From Arcobacteraceae bacterium (GTDB lineage: Bacteria; Campylobacterota; Campylobacteria; Campylobacterales; Arcobacteraceae): a DNA stretch of 64,000 nt. The position numbers were made by a program, and so were the translations under genes. The DNA is taken from NCBI GenBank assembly GCA_023229945.1, contig JALNYH010000001.1, positions 229,880-293,879 on the forward strand, in the 5' to 3' direction. The notes below the pieces were generated by a model. It worked only from the letters and a program-made list of their open reading frames with translations, was not told the DNA's origin and searched no databases. Of this stretch, positions 1-8,842 are shown piece after piece. Position 1 is the stretch's first letter, and every line of letters begins with the position of its first letter.

Positions 1-243
1 AACTTAAGTGACCCTGCAGCTGTAGGTCCTGCAATGGCAGTTGCCTTATTAACTACATTATATGGGGCATTAACAGGGACATTATTCGCAGGTATCTTTG
101 AGAATAAGTTAACACAAAAACATAAAGTTGAAGTAAATTCTTGTGAGATAATAATTCTAGGTTCTACTATGATTGCAGCAGAAGAATCTATAGGTAACAT
201 TAAGATGAAGCTAAATGCTATTTTAGTGCCTGAGGCTGAATAA
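1..243 (+). CDS. motA: Flagellar motor stator protein MotA, C-terminal part
   Basis: The reading frame is open from base 1, so the gene begins upstream of the window; about 80 C-terminal residues are present. MotA forms the proton channel of the flagellar stator with MotB in the inner membrane. The visible part contains the conserved tail region NLSDPAAVGPAMAVALLTTL, matching the last membrane segment of MotA (the usual proline-containing transmembrane helix), then a short cytoplasmic tail. The stop codon overlaps the motB start by one base (TAATG), the usual motAB coupling. An internal ATG at 34 is not the true start because the family motif lies upstream of it. Confidence 0.9.
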   Translation, partial: NLSDPAAVGPAMAVALLTTLYGALTGTLFAGIFENKLTQKHKVEVNSCEIIILGSTMIAAEESIGNIKMKLNAILVPEAE

Positions 244-1019
244 TGGCAAAAGGAAAATGCCCAGATTGTCCAAAATGTCTTCCAGGATGGCTTGTACAAT
301 TTGGTGATTTGATGTCACTTTTACTTGTATTTTTTATTCTATTACTTTCTATGGCAGTAATGGATAAGAAAAAAGTTGAAGAGTACTTCACAATTATGAA
401 GAAAGCTATGGGTTTTTTGGATAAAACTACTAATTTAGATGATCAAAGTGAAGAGCTAAATCAAAGTCAAGGAGAAGATAGCCAACAAGACCCTGAAGAT
501 AGTCAGTCATCTCAGATGAATGAAGCTGCTGAAGAAGTTGAAGAGGTTGTAAAGCAGATGAATGAAGTATCTCAAATGCAAAGTGAACAGATCGAGATTG
601 TTAAAAGTCAAAATGAGTTTATTTTGGATATTCCAACTACTCTTTTATTCCGTGATGATGAATATGAGCTTACAAATACGGATGCAAAAGCTTTTATTGC
701 AAAAGTAGCAAGAGTAATAAGGACTATGCCAAATACATTTAGTGTAGAGATAATAGGGCATACTGATAGAAGTAGGTATAAAAGTAATGATATTCCAAGA
801 GATAATTGGGATATATCAGCTTTGAGATCTATTTCTGTAGTAAAAGAGCTTATAAAGAATAGAATTGATCCCGCACAGCTAAAAGTATCAGCTCATGCTT
901 CTTATAAGCCAAAAAGTGATATAGCAACTGAAAATAGAAGAGTTGAGATGAGGTTTTTTTCAGAACGAGGTCAAAATGATGTTTTTGCACAAGAAAATTT
1001 CTTTGATAGATTGGAGTAA
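243..1019 (+). CDS. motB: Flagellar motor stator protein MotB
   Basis: MotB couples proton flow through the MotA/B channel to flagellar rotation and anchors the stator to peptidoglycan. Visible: a single membrane helix at about residues 20-40 with the family's proton-binding aspartate (D22, in QFGDLMSLLLVFF). It is followed by an acidic, Gln/Ser-rich linker (about 60-130) and a C-terminal OmpA-like peptidoglycan-binding domain with IIGHTDRS near residue 175. The 258-residue length is typical. The N-terminus has three cysteines at C6, C9 and C12 before the membrane helix. Translationally coupled to motA by TAATG. Confidence 0.95.
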   Translation: MAKGKCPDCPKCLPGWLVQFGDLMSLLLVFFILLLSMAVMDKKKVEEYFTIMKKAMGFLDKTTNLDDQSEELNQSQGEDSQQDPEDSQSSQMNEAAEEVEEVVKQMNEVSQMQSEQIEIVKSQNEFILDIPTTLLFRDDEYELTNTDAKAFIAKVARVIRTMPNTFSVEIIGHTDRSRYKSNDIPRDNWDISALRSISVVKELIKNRIDPAQLKVSAHASYKPKSDIATENRRVEMRFFSERGQNDVFAQENFFDRLE

Positions 1020-1022
1020 AAT

Positions 1023-1304
1023 ATGGAAAGTTTAAATACAATTTCAACTATAACAAAGTTTGAAGCACCAACAAATTTAGAGTCAAAAAAGTTACGAGAA
1101 GCATGTGATGATTTTGAATCATTTTTTATGCAACAACTTCTTGATATATCATTACAATCAAGTACTCTTGGTGGTGAAGGTGCAGGAAGTGATATAGTAA
1201 AAGGTATGTATAGTGAAGCTATGTCAAAATCAACGGGTGGTAATTTAGGTATTAGTGATATGTTATTTAGATTTTTAATAGAAAATAACAAATTAAAGTC
1301 GTAA
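1023..1304 (+). CDS. flgJ: Rod-binding protein, FlgJ N-terminal-domain type
   Basis: A 93-residue protein matching the N-terminal rod-assembly domain of FlgJ: LRE-CDDFESFFMQQLL near residues 22-38 and GMYSEAMSKSTGG near 61-73, followed by a hydrophobic end (GISDMLFRFL). FlgJ caps the growing flagellar rod in the periplasm. The muramidase domain of enterobacterial FlgJ is absent; Campylobacterota usually have this short form. The start follows TTGGAG four bases after the motB stop. Its position between motB and FlgN-like supports the flagellar role. The function is from family resemblance. Confidence 0.75.
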   Translation: MESLNTISTITKFEAPTNLESKKLREACDDFESFFMQQLLDISLQSSTLGGEGAGSDIVKGMYSEAMSKSTGGNLGISDMLFRFLIENNKLKS

Positions 1305-1384
1305 GTTTTGATTAGTATGGCATATCTTAACTACTTACCGTACAACACATGGTTTACGAATCAAGCATACAAAAAGGATAACAA

Positions 1385-1762
1385 ATGGTAGCAGATTTAA
1401 TTAATGATATGTTAGAACAAACTTTAAAGCTTCAAGGTCATATATTGGAAGATATTGAAGATATAAAAGCTGCTAATCATGAAAAACTTTTAGATAGAAA
1501 TGAAGATAAGCTTGAAATGATGCAAAATTTAGCATCAAAAAAAGTAGAATTAAACAAAGCTCTCCACCATGCAATACAAAACAATGAAGATATTAATCAA
1601 TATAGAGCAAGTGTTGATCAATTGGAAATTGAATTGAAAAAACTTTATCTATTAAATGCAAGACTTGGTTCTATTGTAGAACCTGTTAGAAAAATGTATA
1701 AAGAAATAGTAGATGATATAGTATGCGAATATGGAAGTAGTATAATAGAGGTGAAAGCATAA
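1385..1762 (+). CDS. FlgN-like flagellar chaperone (putative)
   Basis: A 125-residue, mostly helical protein with heptad-like Leu/Lys/Glu patterning across its length, as in FlgN export chaperones, which bind hook-associated proteins FlgK and FlgL before export. I see no diagnostic motif; the call rests on size, helical content and place between a FlgJ-like gene and an FlgA-like gene in a flagellar operon. The start follows AAAAAGGATAACAA. It ends one base into the next gene (TAATG). It could be another small export chaperone such as a FliT-like protein. Confidence 0.5.
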   Translation: MVADLINDMLEQTLKLQGHILEDIEDIKAANHEKLLDRNEDKLEMMQNLASKKVELNKALHHAIQNNEDINQYRASVDQLEIELKKLYLLNARLGSIVEPVRKMYKEIVDDIVCEYGSSIIEVKA

Positions 1763-2157
1763 TGAAGTTTTTTGTTTTATTGATTTTATTGATATCAAAC
1801 ATATATGGACAAAATGTTTTAACTGCTAAAAGTAACATAAGCTTTAAAGATATTTTAACAAAAGAACATTTTAATGTTGTTTTTATCAACCCATCTGAAA
1901 TTCCTAGAACTTGTGAGCTTGTTAGTATTGATGATATTGAAACAAATAAATATTTTGCATCAAAATATATAAGAGCTGGTAGTGTTATTTGTAAAAAAGA
2001 TTTACAAGTATATGAGTCCAATTCTGTAGTATTTGATTTTGGAATATTAGAAATCAAAACAGATGGTGAGATTATTCACGAGACAGATGAATATATAACC
2101 ATAAAAAAACATGATGGAAGTGTACATAAAATTTATAAAGATGGACGAGATAGATGA
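1762..2157 (+). CDS. FlgA-like P-ring chaperone with SAF-type domain (putative, short)
   Basis: A 131-residue exported protein. Residues 1-16 are a signal peptide (MKFFVLLILLISNIYG). The middle (YFASKYIRAGSVICKKDL, about 72-89) looks like the SAF segment of FlgA, where a basic/Gly turn precedes an entry helix. The final 40 residues (a strand, a glycine turn, then ITIKKHDGSVHKIYKDG) resemble the FlgA C-terminal beta domain that assists P-ring assembly in the periplasm. It is much shorter than usual FlgA (about 220), lacking most of the N-terminal domain. Overlaps flhF by four bases (ATGA). Function inferred from these features and its neighbours. Confidence 0.5.
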   Translation: MKFFVLLILLISNIYGQNVLTAKSNISFKDILTKEHFNVVFINPSEIPRTCELVSIDDIETNKYFASKYIRAGSVICKKDLQVYESNSVVFDFGILEIKTDGEIIHETDEYITIKKHDGSVHKIYKDGRDR

Positions 2158-3314
2158 ATATGCTCTCATTCTTAGGTGAAACTCCTACAATTGCTTTAAG
2201 AAATGCTCAAAAAGAGTGTGGTGAAGATGCTATAGTAATATCTACTAAAAAAATTGCAGATAAAAAAACAAGTGGTAAAGATATGTATGAAGTTGTTGTT
2301 GCTCTTGAGGAAGAGTATGAAAAACATCAAAAAATGCCAAAACAAAGAATGGTGAAACAAACTCAAGTTAATGATGTAACACAAACAGAATTTATTGCTC
2401 AATTTTATGACTTTAAAGCAGAAATTTTGAAAATGCAAGAGACGATTTTAAATGTGCAAAAATCTCTATGGAGTCCAAAAAGCCAGCTGTTTGATTTGAC
2501 TATTCCTATAGAATTTGTAGATATTTATAATTTATTTGAACAAAATGAGTTTGATACTGAGATGACTTATACGATTTTGAAAAAAACGATACAACAACTC
2601 CCTCCTACACTAAAAGCTCATCCAACTAAAATAAGAGATTTCTTCAAGTTAATTCTTAGAAGAATCATACCAATAAAACATGAAGTTCCTTTGCGAAAAA
2701 ATCAAAGAAAGATAGTGATGTTTGTAGGACCTACAGGTGTAGGAAAAACTACTACCATAGCCAAACTAGCAGCTCGTTGTGCATATAAGTTGGATATGGA
2801 CTATAAAGTAGGTATTATTACTTTAGATTCTTTTAGAGTAGGTGCAATTGAGCAACTTCGTGCATATACTACTATTATGAGATTGCCTTTGGAGGTTGTC
2901 AAAAAGCCAGAAGAGCTTATAGAGGCTATTATAAGATTGAAAGATTGTAATTATATTTTTATTGATACAGCAGGAAGTAGTCAATATGATTTTGATAAAA
3001 TAGATTTGATAAATGAGTATCAAACACATCTTGAAGAGATATCAATTGAGAAAACATTAGTTTTACCAGCTAATATCAAGCAAACAGATTTACAAGATAT
3101 TTATAAGAGTTATTCAAGAGTTGGAATAAATTATCTAACATTTACAAAACTTGATGAAACAAAAAGTTTTGGAAATCTAATATCTTTTGCCCATAAAACA
3201 AAAAAATCTGTTACTTATTTTAGTGTAGGTCAAAATGTACCAGATGATTTAATAGTGGCTGATTCAAACTATTTGATAGAGTGTTTTATGAATCAACACT
3301 TACCCAAGAGATAA
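2154..3314 (+). CDS. flhF: Flagellar biosynthesis SRP-type GTPase FlhF
   Basis: FlhF is a signal-recognition-particle-type GTPase that sets the site and number of polar flagella. Visible: an N-terminal region (1-75) that starts like FlhF (LGETPTIALRNAQKECGEDAIVIST), a variable middle, and a C-terminal NG GTPase domain. G1 is GPTGVGKT at 192-199, with TLDSFRVGAIEQL and DTAGSSQYD further on and TKLDET near 345. Length 386 is normal. It overlaps the preceding stop by four bases and is followed at once by flhG, its usual partner ATPase. Confidence 0.94.
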   Translation: MNMLSFLGETPTIALRNAQKECGEDAIVISTKKIADKKTSGKDMYEVVVALEEEYEKHQKMPKQRMVKQTQVNDVTQTEFIAQFYDFKAEILKMQETILNVQKSLWSPKSQLFDLTIPIEFVDIYNLFEQNEFDTEMTYTILKKTIQQLPPTLKAHPTKIRDFFKLILRRIIPIKHEVPLRKNQRKIVMFVGPTGVGKTTTIAKLAARCAYKLDMDYKVGIITLDSFRVGAIEQLRAYTTIMRLPLEVVKKPEELIEAIIRLKDCNYIFIDTAGSSQYDFDKIDLINEYQTHLEEISIEKTLVLPANIKQTDLQDIYKSYSRVGINYLTFTKLDETKSFGNLISFAHKTKKSVTYFSVGQNVPDDLIVADSNYLIECFMNQHLPKR

Positions 3315-4138
3315 TGATGTTTAATACGATATCAACTCAAGCCAAAAATTTGGTAAATCTTGCAACAAAAAGCAAGTTAAACTCTAAAACCAAAGTAGTC
3401 ACCATAACTTCAGGAAAAGGCGGTGTAGGAAAGTCTACATTCACTGCAAATATTGCTTATCTGTTGGGGGATTTTGGGTATAAAGTGGCAGTATTGGATG
3501 CCGATATTGGGCTTGCTAATATGCAAGTACTTTTCAATGTCAAACCAGAGCGTACTTTTTTTGATTATATAGAAGGTAAATTTGATAATATTGAAGAGGT
3601 TTTTACTCAAACTGAGTATAAAAATATTACACTAATTGCTGGAAAGAGTGGATATGAGTACTCTTCAAAAGCTAGTAGTTTTGTATTTACACAAATAGTA
3701 GAAACTATATTAGAACTAGATAAGTTTGACATTTTATTGATAGATACAGGGGCAGGTCTTAATGAATATGTAAAAGAATTTTTAGATATTAGCCCTAATA
3801 TTTTGGCAGTTACTACAACAGATCCTAGTGCTTTAACAGATGTTTATGCATTGATGAAAATGGTAAGTACTTATAAAGAATCTTTACTCTTGACATTTAA
3901 TCATACCAAAAATTATCAAACAGGCTCAACAATTACTGAGTCAATCAAAAATTTGGCTCAAAAAAATAGACTTAACAGTAATTTTATGCTAAAATATATA
4001 GGAAGCGTTTCTATGTCGCAAAATATTGCGACAACTGGTCGTTTGAGGAAGTTGTTTTCAAAAGAGTTTGGTGATGACCAAACAACTTTGGAATTAAGAT
4101 TGGTTGTTGATAATTTATTAAACAATTTAAGGGTGTAG
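3314..4138 (+). CDS. flhG: Flagellar number regulator FlhG (MinD-like ATPase)
   Basis: FlhG (YlxH/FleN) is a MinD/ParA-type ATPase that works with FlhF to limit flagellar number. The deviant Walker A motif GKGGVGKST starts at residue 34; LDADIGLANMQVLF and LIDTGAGL follow. I chose ATG 3314, which overlaps the flhF stop by one base (TAATG) and gives 274 residues; a second ATG is at 3317. A start further upstream at 3281 would lie inside flhF and adds residues not typical of the family. No fliA (sigma-28) gene follows, unlike in Campylobacter. Confidence 0.92.
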   Translation: MMFNTISTQAKNLVNLATKSKLNSKTKVVTITSGKGGVGKSTFTANIAYLLGDFGYKVAVLDADIGLANMQVLFNVKPERTFFDYIEGKFDNIEEVFTQTEYKNITLIAGKSGYEYSSKASSFVFTQIVETILELDKFDILLIDTGAGLNEYVKEFLDISPNILAVTTTDPSALTDVYALMKMVSTYKESLLLTFNHTKNYQTGSTITESIKNLAQKNRLNSNFMLKYIGSVSMSQNIATTGRLRKLFSKEFGDDQTTLELRLVVDNLLNNLRV

Positions 4139-4150
4139 GACTATGTTGTC

Positions 4151-4492
4151 ATGATAGTTGAGAGATTTTCTCAAAGTGTAATTGGTAGTGGATTACTAAG
4201 GCTTTATGTAGCCATAGGTTTTTTTGCTACACTTTTATTTTTTGTAATTAATGCTAGTCATTTTACTCCTATGGAGATGTTGATTGGTGTAGTATTAGCT
4301 ACGATAGCACTTAAAGGATTTTCGTATTTGATATTATCTTTAGTGATAATATTTTTTAACCTTGACAACAAAAAATCTGAACTTGAATTTTATACAAAAA
4401 CAACTCAAATAGAGCAGATGCTAGCTGATTTGGTATTGAAAGAATCAGCAGCAAATGAACATAAAAATATCCCAAAAGGGGCTAAAAGATGA
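4151..4492 (+). CDS. Small membrane protein of the flagellar operon, unknown
   Basis: Not recognised. A 113-residue protein with two predicted membrane helices (about 15-35 and 41-70, separated by a short loop HFTPME) and a charged, probably helical C-terminal tail of about 40 residues ending in PKGAKR. It lies 12 bases after flhG and overlaps fliE by four bases (ATGA), so it is co-transcribed and probably co-translated with flagellar genes. The topology would put both ends in the cytoplasm, which would suit a membrane anchor or a stator/export accessory, but nothing in the sequence shows this. Confidence 0.65.
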   Translation: MIVERFSQSVIGSGLLRLYVAIGFFATLLFFVINASHFTPMEMLIGVVLATIALKGFSYLILSLVIIFFNLDNKKSELEFYTKTTQIEQMLADLVLKESAANEHKNIPKGAKR

Positions 4493-4791
4493 TTAAGATT
4501 GATGGCATATCAAATTCTCTTGGTTTAGGTAATGTTGTAGGTGGGATTAATAAAGCTCAAGAACCTGCTGGTGAATCATTTGCCAGTATGTTGAAAAACA
4601 GTTTGCAAGAGGTAAATAAAACCCAAGTACAAGGGTACGAAGCTATGAGAGGGATTGCAACTGGAGATGTAAAAAATCTTCAAGAAGCTGTTCAAAAAAT
4701 TGAAGAAGCTGAGCTTAGCTTAAAATTTGCGCTAGAAGTTAAGAACAAAGCAATAGCATCATATAAAGAGATTATTAAAATGCAAATTTAA
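4489..4791 (+). CDS. fliE: Flagellar hook-basal body protein FliE
   Basis: FliE joins the MS ring to the rod and is an early export substrate. The 100-residue protein shows the family's features: SFASMLKNSLQEVNKTQ in the middle and the C-terminal pattern of VQKIEEAELSLKFALEVKNKAI followed by YKEIIKMQI. Start overlaps the previous stop (ATGA). In many bacteria fliE follows flgB and flgC; here flgC follows it and flgB is absent from the window. Confidence 0.92.
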   Translation: MIKIDGISNSLGLGNVVGGINKAQEPAGESFASMLKNSLQEVNKTQVQGYEAMRGIATGDVKNLQEAVQKIEEAELSLKFALEVKNKAIASYKEIIKMQI

Positions 4792-4795
4792 TAGT

Positions 4796-4870
4796 TAGTT
4801 GGTAGAGGGTAGAGAATGGGAGCTTTTTTTCTTCTTCTCTAATCCCTAACACCTACAACCTAACACCTAA
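4796..4870. repeat. Inverted seven-base repeat arrays between fliE and flgC
   Basis: Left arm (4796-4816) has units of the GTAGAGG type; right arm (4844-4870) reads CCTAACA, CCTACAA, CCTAACA, CCTAAAT in exact seven-base phase. The arms are imperfect inverted complements around a GGGAGC/T-tract centre. Member of the dispersed heptad-repeat class described in the findings. Confidence 0.7.
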
Positions 4871-4888
4871 ATAAAAGAAGGAGTTATC

Positions 4889-5341
4889 ATGGGTTTTTTT
4901 GATGGTTATAATATTTCAACAAGTGGTATGAGTGCTCAAAGAGCTAGAATAAATGTAGTAAGTGCCAATTTAGCAAATGCACAAACTACAAATACTGTTG
5001 GTGGTGGTCCATATCAAAAACAAAATGTTGTATTTCAAGAAATGCTTGTGAAAGAGCAAGAAAGAAGTGGTTCAACTAATAATAAATTTAATAATGAAGA
5101 ATTGACTCTACGAGGAGTTGGCGTAAAAACTGTTATAGAGTCCAAAGGTAATCCTGTAATGAGATATGAACCACATCACCCTGAAGCAAATGAAAAAGGT
5201 TATGTTGCATACCCAGATATCAACCCTGTAGTGGAAATGACAGATTTGATAGAGGCAATGAGAAGTTATGAAGCAAATATTGCTGCATTTCAAACACATA
5301 AAACTATGGATAATAAAACTATAGAGATTTTAAAACCATAA
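4889..5341 (+). CDS. flgC: Flagellar proximal rod protein FlgC
   Basis: FlgC is a proximal rod subunit. The N-terminus carries the rod-family motif (YNISTSGMSAQRARINVVSANLAN, residues 8-31 in part) that pairs with the C-terminal helix NPVVEMTDLIEAMRSYEAN. Length 150 is typical. The start ATG follows a good ribosome site (AGAAGGAG). FlgB, which normally precedes FlgC, is not here, so it must lie elsewhere or be missing. Confidence 0.94.
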   Translation: MGFFDGYNISTSGMSAQRARINVVSANLANAQTTNTVGGGPYQKQNVVFQEMLVKEQERSGSTNNKFNNEELTLRGVGVKTVIESKGNPVMRYEPHHPEANEKGYVAYPDINPVVEMTDLIEAMRSYEANIAAFQTHKTMDNKTIEILKP

Positions 5342-5358
5342 GAAATAAAGGATAAGTT

Positions 5359-8067
5359 ATGACACAAGAACTATCTTTATTTGATACACTGCTATCAACA
5401 AATACAAATACAACTAAGCCTCAAGGTGAAGGTCAAACTTCTAAAGAGGGAAGTTCTTTATTTGATAATTTATTAAAAAGTGTTCAAACTTCTACTACAG
5501 CACAAGATAGTTCTACAAATAAAGGTGATAAAAATACTTCTTCTGTGATAGAACTTGTTAAACAACAAACAGTAGCTACTAATACAAATAATAGTGATAT
5601 AACAAATCAAAGTACAACAAATTCAAAAATCGTAAATAATCCAAGTAACATAGTTACAAATGAAAATAGTGACAATAAACCAACACAAACATCAAATGGG
5701 TCAGTTACCTCATCTTCTAATGCAATAATTTTAAATGATTCTCAAAAAGTAAAAATTGAAACTCCAACACAACAATCATCTACGATAAGTCAAGCTACAG
5801 GTGTAGTTGAAGTAAATGAAACAGAAAAACTCTCTGTTGAGAGTGAAACAAATATCAAACCATCACCAAAAAAACAATTAGTTGATGAAGAAGTAGTTTC
5901 AAAATCAAAACATGAAATAAAAAATGAATCAAAGATACTAGATGATGGAGAGTTTAAAGCATATAGAACAACATCTATACTTGATAACGAACAAATCAAA
6001 AATCAAAAGCCTCTTAGTGAAATAGAAAGAATTTTGATTGATAAAGGTATAACTATTCCTTTATCTAAAATACACAAAATAGACTCTACAGATACAATAT
6101 CTAGTAATAAAACAGATAGCTCATTGCTTAAAACTTCTTCATCAGATTTAGGTGTTGAGGTAGATGGTGAGATAAATCAAAATAAATCAAATCTTGATAC
6201 TACAAAGATAAAAGAAGTTAGTACTAATATTGAAAATAAAACAACTCCAACAAATACTTCATCAATTCAGGTAAGTATTCCTCCATTATTAGAAACTGAT
6301 ACAAAAGTAGAAATAAAAATAGATTTACCATCTACAACTAAACCTGTGACAAGTAATGAAACAATAGATTCTAAAAATAACAATATTACACAGATTGACA
6401 ATACAATAAAAGATTCAGTATCTCAAAACAATAAAGAAACTATTTTAAATGACAATAAAATCATAGTTCAAAGCACTGATATACAATCATCAAATACAAA
6501 ACAAGTAAAAGGTGATATAAATACAATTGTTACTCCAGTTATTCAAGTAGAAAATATTGACAATGTATCACAATCTATAAGTAATGAAGAGAAAATCCAA
6601 CAAAAACCAATAGATAGTGGTGTTGTATCTACTACTCCGTCAACTGTTGCTAAAAGTAGTTTATTTGATGAGCTAACAAGTATTAATCCAATTTCAAATA
6701 ATCTACCAACTCAAAATAAGAATATAGATACATCAATACCTACAACAATTACAACACCAGTTATATCAACGCAAGATACAATAATATCTGATAATAGTAT
6801 TGATGCACAAATCCCTCAAGTAGTACAGATAAAACCTAATCAAGAAGTAAAATCAAAAGTTGAAATACCATTAGATTCTAAACTTTCTACGGCTACTCCA
6901 ATCGTAACAGATTCAAATTTGTCATCGCCTATTTCTGGTGACAAAACTATTGCTGAACCAACTAATAAACAATTAGCTGGTGAGAAATTTGTAAAACTCA
7001 ATAGTGATGATTTAGGCAAAAAACTAGATATTAAAATAGAAGAGCCAAAAGTGGCAAATCAGCCTCAACCAACTACAAAGCCACAAAATAGTTTATTGGA
7101 TAAACTAATAGAAGATTCTTTGAAGATATCAAAAGCTGAAACTCCGTTGTCAAATGTGGAAGTGAAGAAAAGTGAAATGTTGCTTGATGAGGTAAAAATA
7201 AAAGATACTCAAGTTAAAAGTGATTTAATGGAAAATATGTATAAAAGTTCTGTTTCCAAAAATATCTCTATAGCTGCTATGCATAATGTCACAATGGCAA
7301 AAGATATTGCAAAAAATGCAAGTTCTGTAACTGATGTTCAAAAAAGTTCTGATATGCTAGGACTTAATCTAGAAAGCATCCAAAAAGTGTCAGATCAAGA
7401 GATGAGTGATGCTACTACAGAAAATAAAAAAGATACAAGTTCTCAAGTAAATAGAGCATTTTTAGAAAAAAATATTTCAAAACAAGATATTTTAGTGAAG
7501 AATGATACTCAGATTTTAGATGATAGTAAAAAAGTAGTTTCAACTCAAGAAATAAAAACTAATACAAATAATGCTACACAAAAAATAGTTGAAGTTGTTA
7601 TTAGTGATGCGGAAGTTTTAACTATACAAAATAGGATAATTGGGGCAAGACAACAACTTGGTTCCATGATGTCAAGTGTAGCAAAAGCTATGTATGAAAA
7701 CTATAAACCACCTCATACGGCATTTAAAATCTTTTTAAATCCAGCTAATCTTGGTCAAATAGCAATTTTGATAAGAAGTCAAAGAAGTGATAATTCTTTA
7801 AGTATTAGTATGAATATGTCAAATAGTTCTACATTAGAATCAGTTGTGGCAAATCAAAATGAATTAAGAAATGCATTAAGTAAAACTTTTGATGATAAAC
7901 ATACTTTTGAATTAGATTTTAAATTAGATTCAGATAGTTCGTCTAATAGTAATAATAGTAGTTTTGAAAATACTCAACAAGAACAACAAAATAATACTAC
8001 TAATGATAGAGAAACTTTTGAAGATATACCAACTTCACAAGAGCAAAAAAATGGTACATATTTTTAG
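5359..8067 (+). CDS. fliK: Flagellar hook-length control protein FliK (long, low-complexity)
   Basis: FliK is a secreted ruler that measures the hook and switches the export gate through FlhB. At 902 residues this is long. About 750 residues are Ser/Thr/Asn/Gln-rich and low in complexity, as expected of an unfolded ruler. The C-terminal Flg_hook-type domain is recognisable by FKIFLNPANLGQIAILIRSQ near residues 789-808, then SISMNMSNSSTLESVV. A short motif recurs: SLFDTLL (6), SLFDNLL (33), SLFDELT (435) and SLLDKLI (577, approximate). It sits directly before fliR and flhB. Start at ATG 5359 after AAAGGATAAG. Confidence 0.82.
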   Translation: MTQELSLFDTLLSTNTNTTKPQGEGQTSKEGSSLFDNLLKSVQTSTTAQDSSTNKGDKNTSSVIELVKQQTVATNTNNSDITNQSTTNSKIVNNPSNIVTNENSDNKPTQTSNGSVTSSSNAIILNDSQKVKIETPTQQSSTISQATGVVEVNETEKLSVESETNIKPSPKKQLVDEEVVSKSKHEIKNESKILDDGEFKAYRTTSILDNEQIKNQKPLSEIERILIDKGITIPLSKIHKIDSTDTISSNKTDSSLLKTSSSDLGVEVDGEINQNKSNLDTTKIKEVSTNIENKTTPTNTSSIQVSIPPLLETDTKVEIKIDLPSTTKPVTSNETIDSKNNNITQIDNTIKDSVSQNNKETILNDNKIIVQSTDIQSSNTKQVKGDINTIVTPVIQVENIDNVSQSISNEEKIQQKPIDSGVVSTTPSTVAKSSLFDELTSINPISNNLPTQNKNIDTSIPTTITTPVISTQDTIISDNSIDAQIPQVVQIKPNQEVKSKVEIPLDSKLSTATPIVTDSNLSSPISGDKTIAEPTNKQLAGEKFVKLNSDDLGKKLDIKIEEPKVANQPQPTTKPQNSLLDKLIEDSLKISKAETPLSNVEVKKSEMLLDEVKIKDTQVKSDLMENMYKSSVSKNISIAAMHNVTMAKDIAKNASSVTDVQKSSDMLGLNLESIQKVSDQEMSDATTENKKDTSSQVNRAFLEKNISKQDILVKNDTQILDDSKKVVSTQEIKTNTNNATQKIVEVVISDAEVLTIQNRIIGARQQLGSMMSSVAKAMYENYKPPHTAFKIFLNPANLGQIAILIRSQRSDNSLSISMNMSNSSTLESVVANQNELRNALSKTFDDKHTFELDFKLDSDSSSNSNNSSFENTQQEQQNNTTNDRETFEDIPTSQEQKNGTYF

Positions 8068-8075
8068 TCTAAATT

Positions 8076-8828
8076 ATGCAAGAGCTACTATCTTTACTAG
8101 ACGAAACAACACTATATAATTTTTTATTGCTACTTGCAAGAATTTTGGCATTTGTAGCCTTTATGCCAATTTTTGGGCATACTAGTGTGAGTCCAACTAT
8201 TAGAGTATCACTTGCATTTTATTTGGCAATTTTTTTATTTCCAATTGTTAGTATTAATGAAAACATTACTCAATCAACCTTTTTAGATGGTTTGGTTGGT
8301 GAAATTACATTAGGTCTTGTAGGGTCATTATTTTTTACAGTACTTTTTTCTGCAGTTAGAATAATTGGTGATTTTGTAGCTTATGCTACAGCACTATCAA
8401 TGGCAAATATGTTTGATCCAGCTACAGGAACACAAGAAAGTTTGGTTAGTAGATTACTTTATATAGTAGCTATTTTTGTATTTTTTACAACAGGAATGTA
8501 TGAAACAACTATTTTGATGCTTGCAACTAGTTTTAATATGGTAGAGCTTGGAACATTTGATATTTATAGTGTTGATGGTATTGCTATAGCTATTACAGAG
8601 ATTAAAAGAATGTTTGCCTTTGCTTTTGCGTTTGCATTTCCACTTTTTTTTATTGCGTTTATACTTGATATTTATTATGGATATGGCACAAAATCTATGC
8701 CTGCATTTTCACCTTTTGTTATAACATTCCAATTAAAATTTGCTTTAATTTTTTTATTTTTGATGTTTGGGTTAGATTTTTTTGTGAATGCATTTCGTGA
8801 TTATTTTATAGAAATGTTTACTTATTGA
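8076..8828 (+). CDS. fliR: Flagellar export apparatus protein FliR
   Basis: FliR is an integral membrane component of the flagellar type III export gate, assembling with FliP and FliQ. The 250-residue sequence has about six hydrophobic segments and family signatures: LLLLARILAFVAFMPIFG near the start, RIIGDFVAYATALSMANMFDP in the middle (the conserved GEliGxxxgfamAxxxDP-like region), and PFVITFQLKFALIFLFLMFG. It starts nine bases after fliK and lies before flhB as in many flagellar operons. Confidence 0.93.
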   Translation: MQELLSLLDETTLYNFLLLLARILAFVAFMPIFGHTSVSPTIRVSLAFYLAIFLFPIVSINENITQSTFLDGLVGEITLGLVGSLFFTVLFSAVRIIGDFVAYATALSMANMFDPATGTQESLVSRLLYIVAIFVFFTTGMYETTILMLATSFNMVELGTFDIYSVDGIAIAITEIKRMFAFAFAFAFPLFFIAFILDIYYGYGTKSMPAFSPFVITFQLKFALIFLFLMFGLDFFVNAFRDYFIEMFTY

Positions 8829-8842
8829 TTGGGATGTGATAA

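Noticed and set aside
971..1291. 106-codon minus-strand frame over the flgJ-like gene
   Set aside because: Antisense shadow; the plus frame has FlgJ motifs and operon spacing.
4815..4835. Possible sigma-54 promoter before flgC
   Set aside because: GG is present but no GC at the required spacing; the T-tract belongs to the repeat centre.
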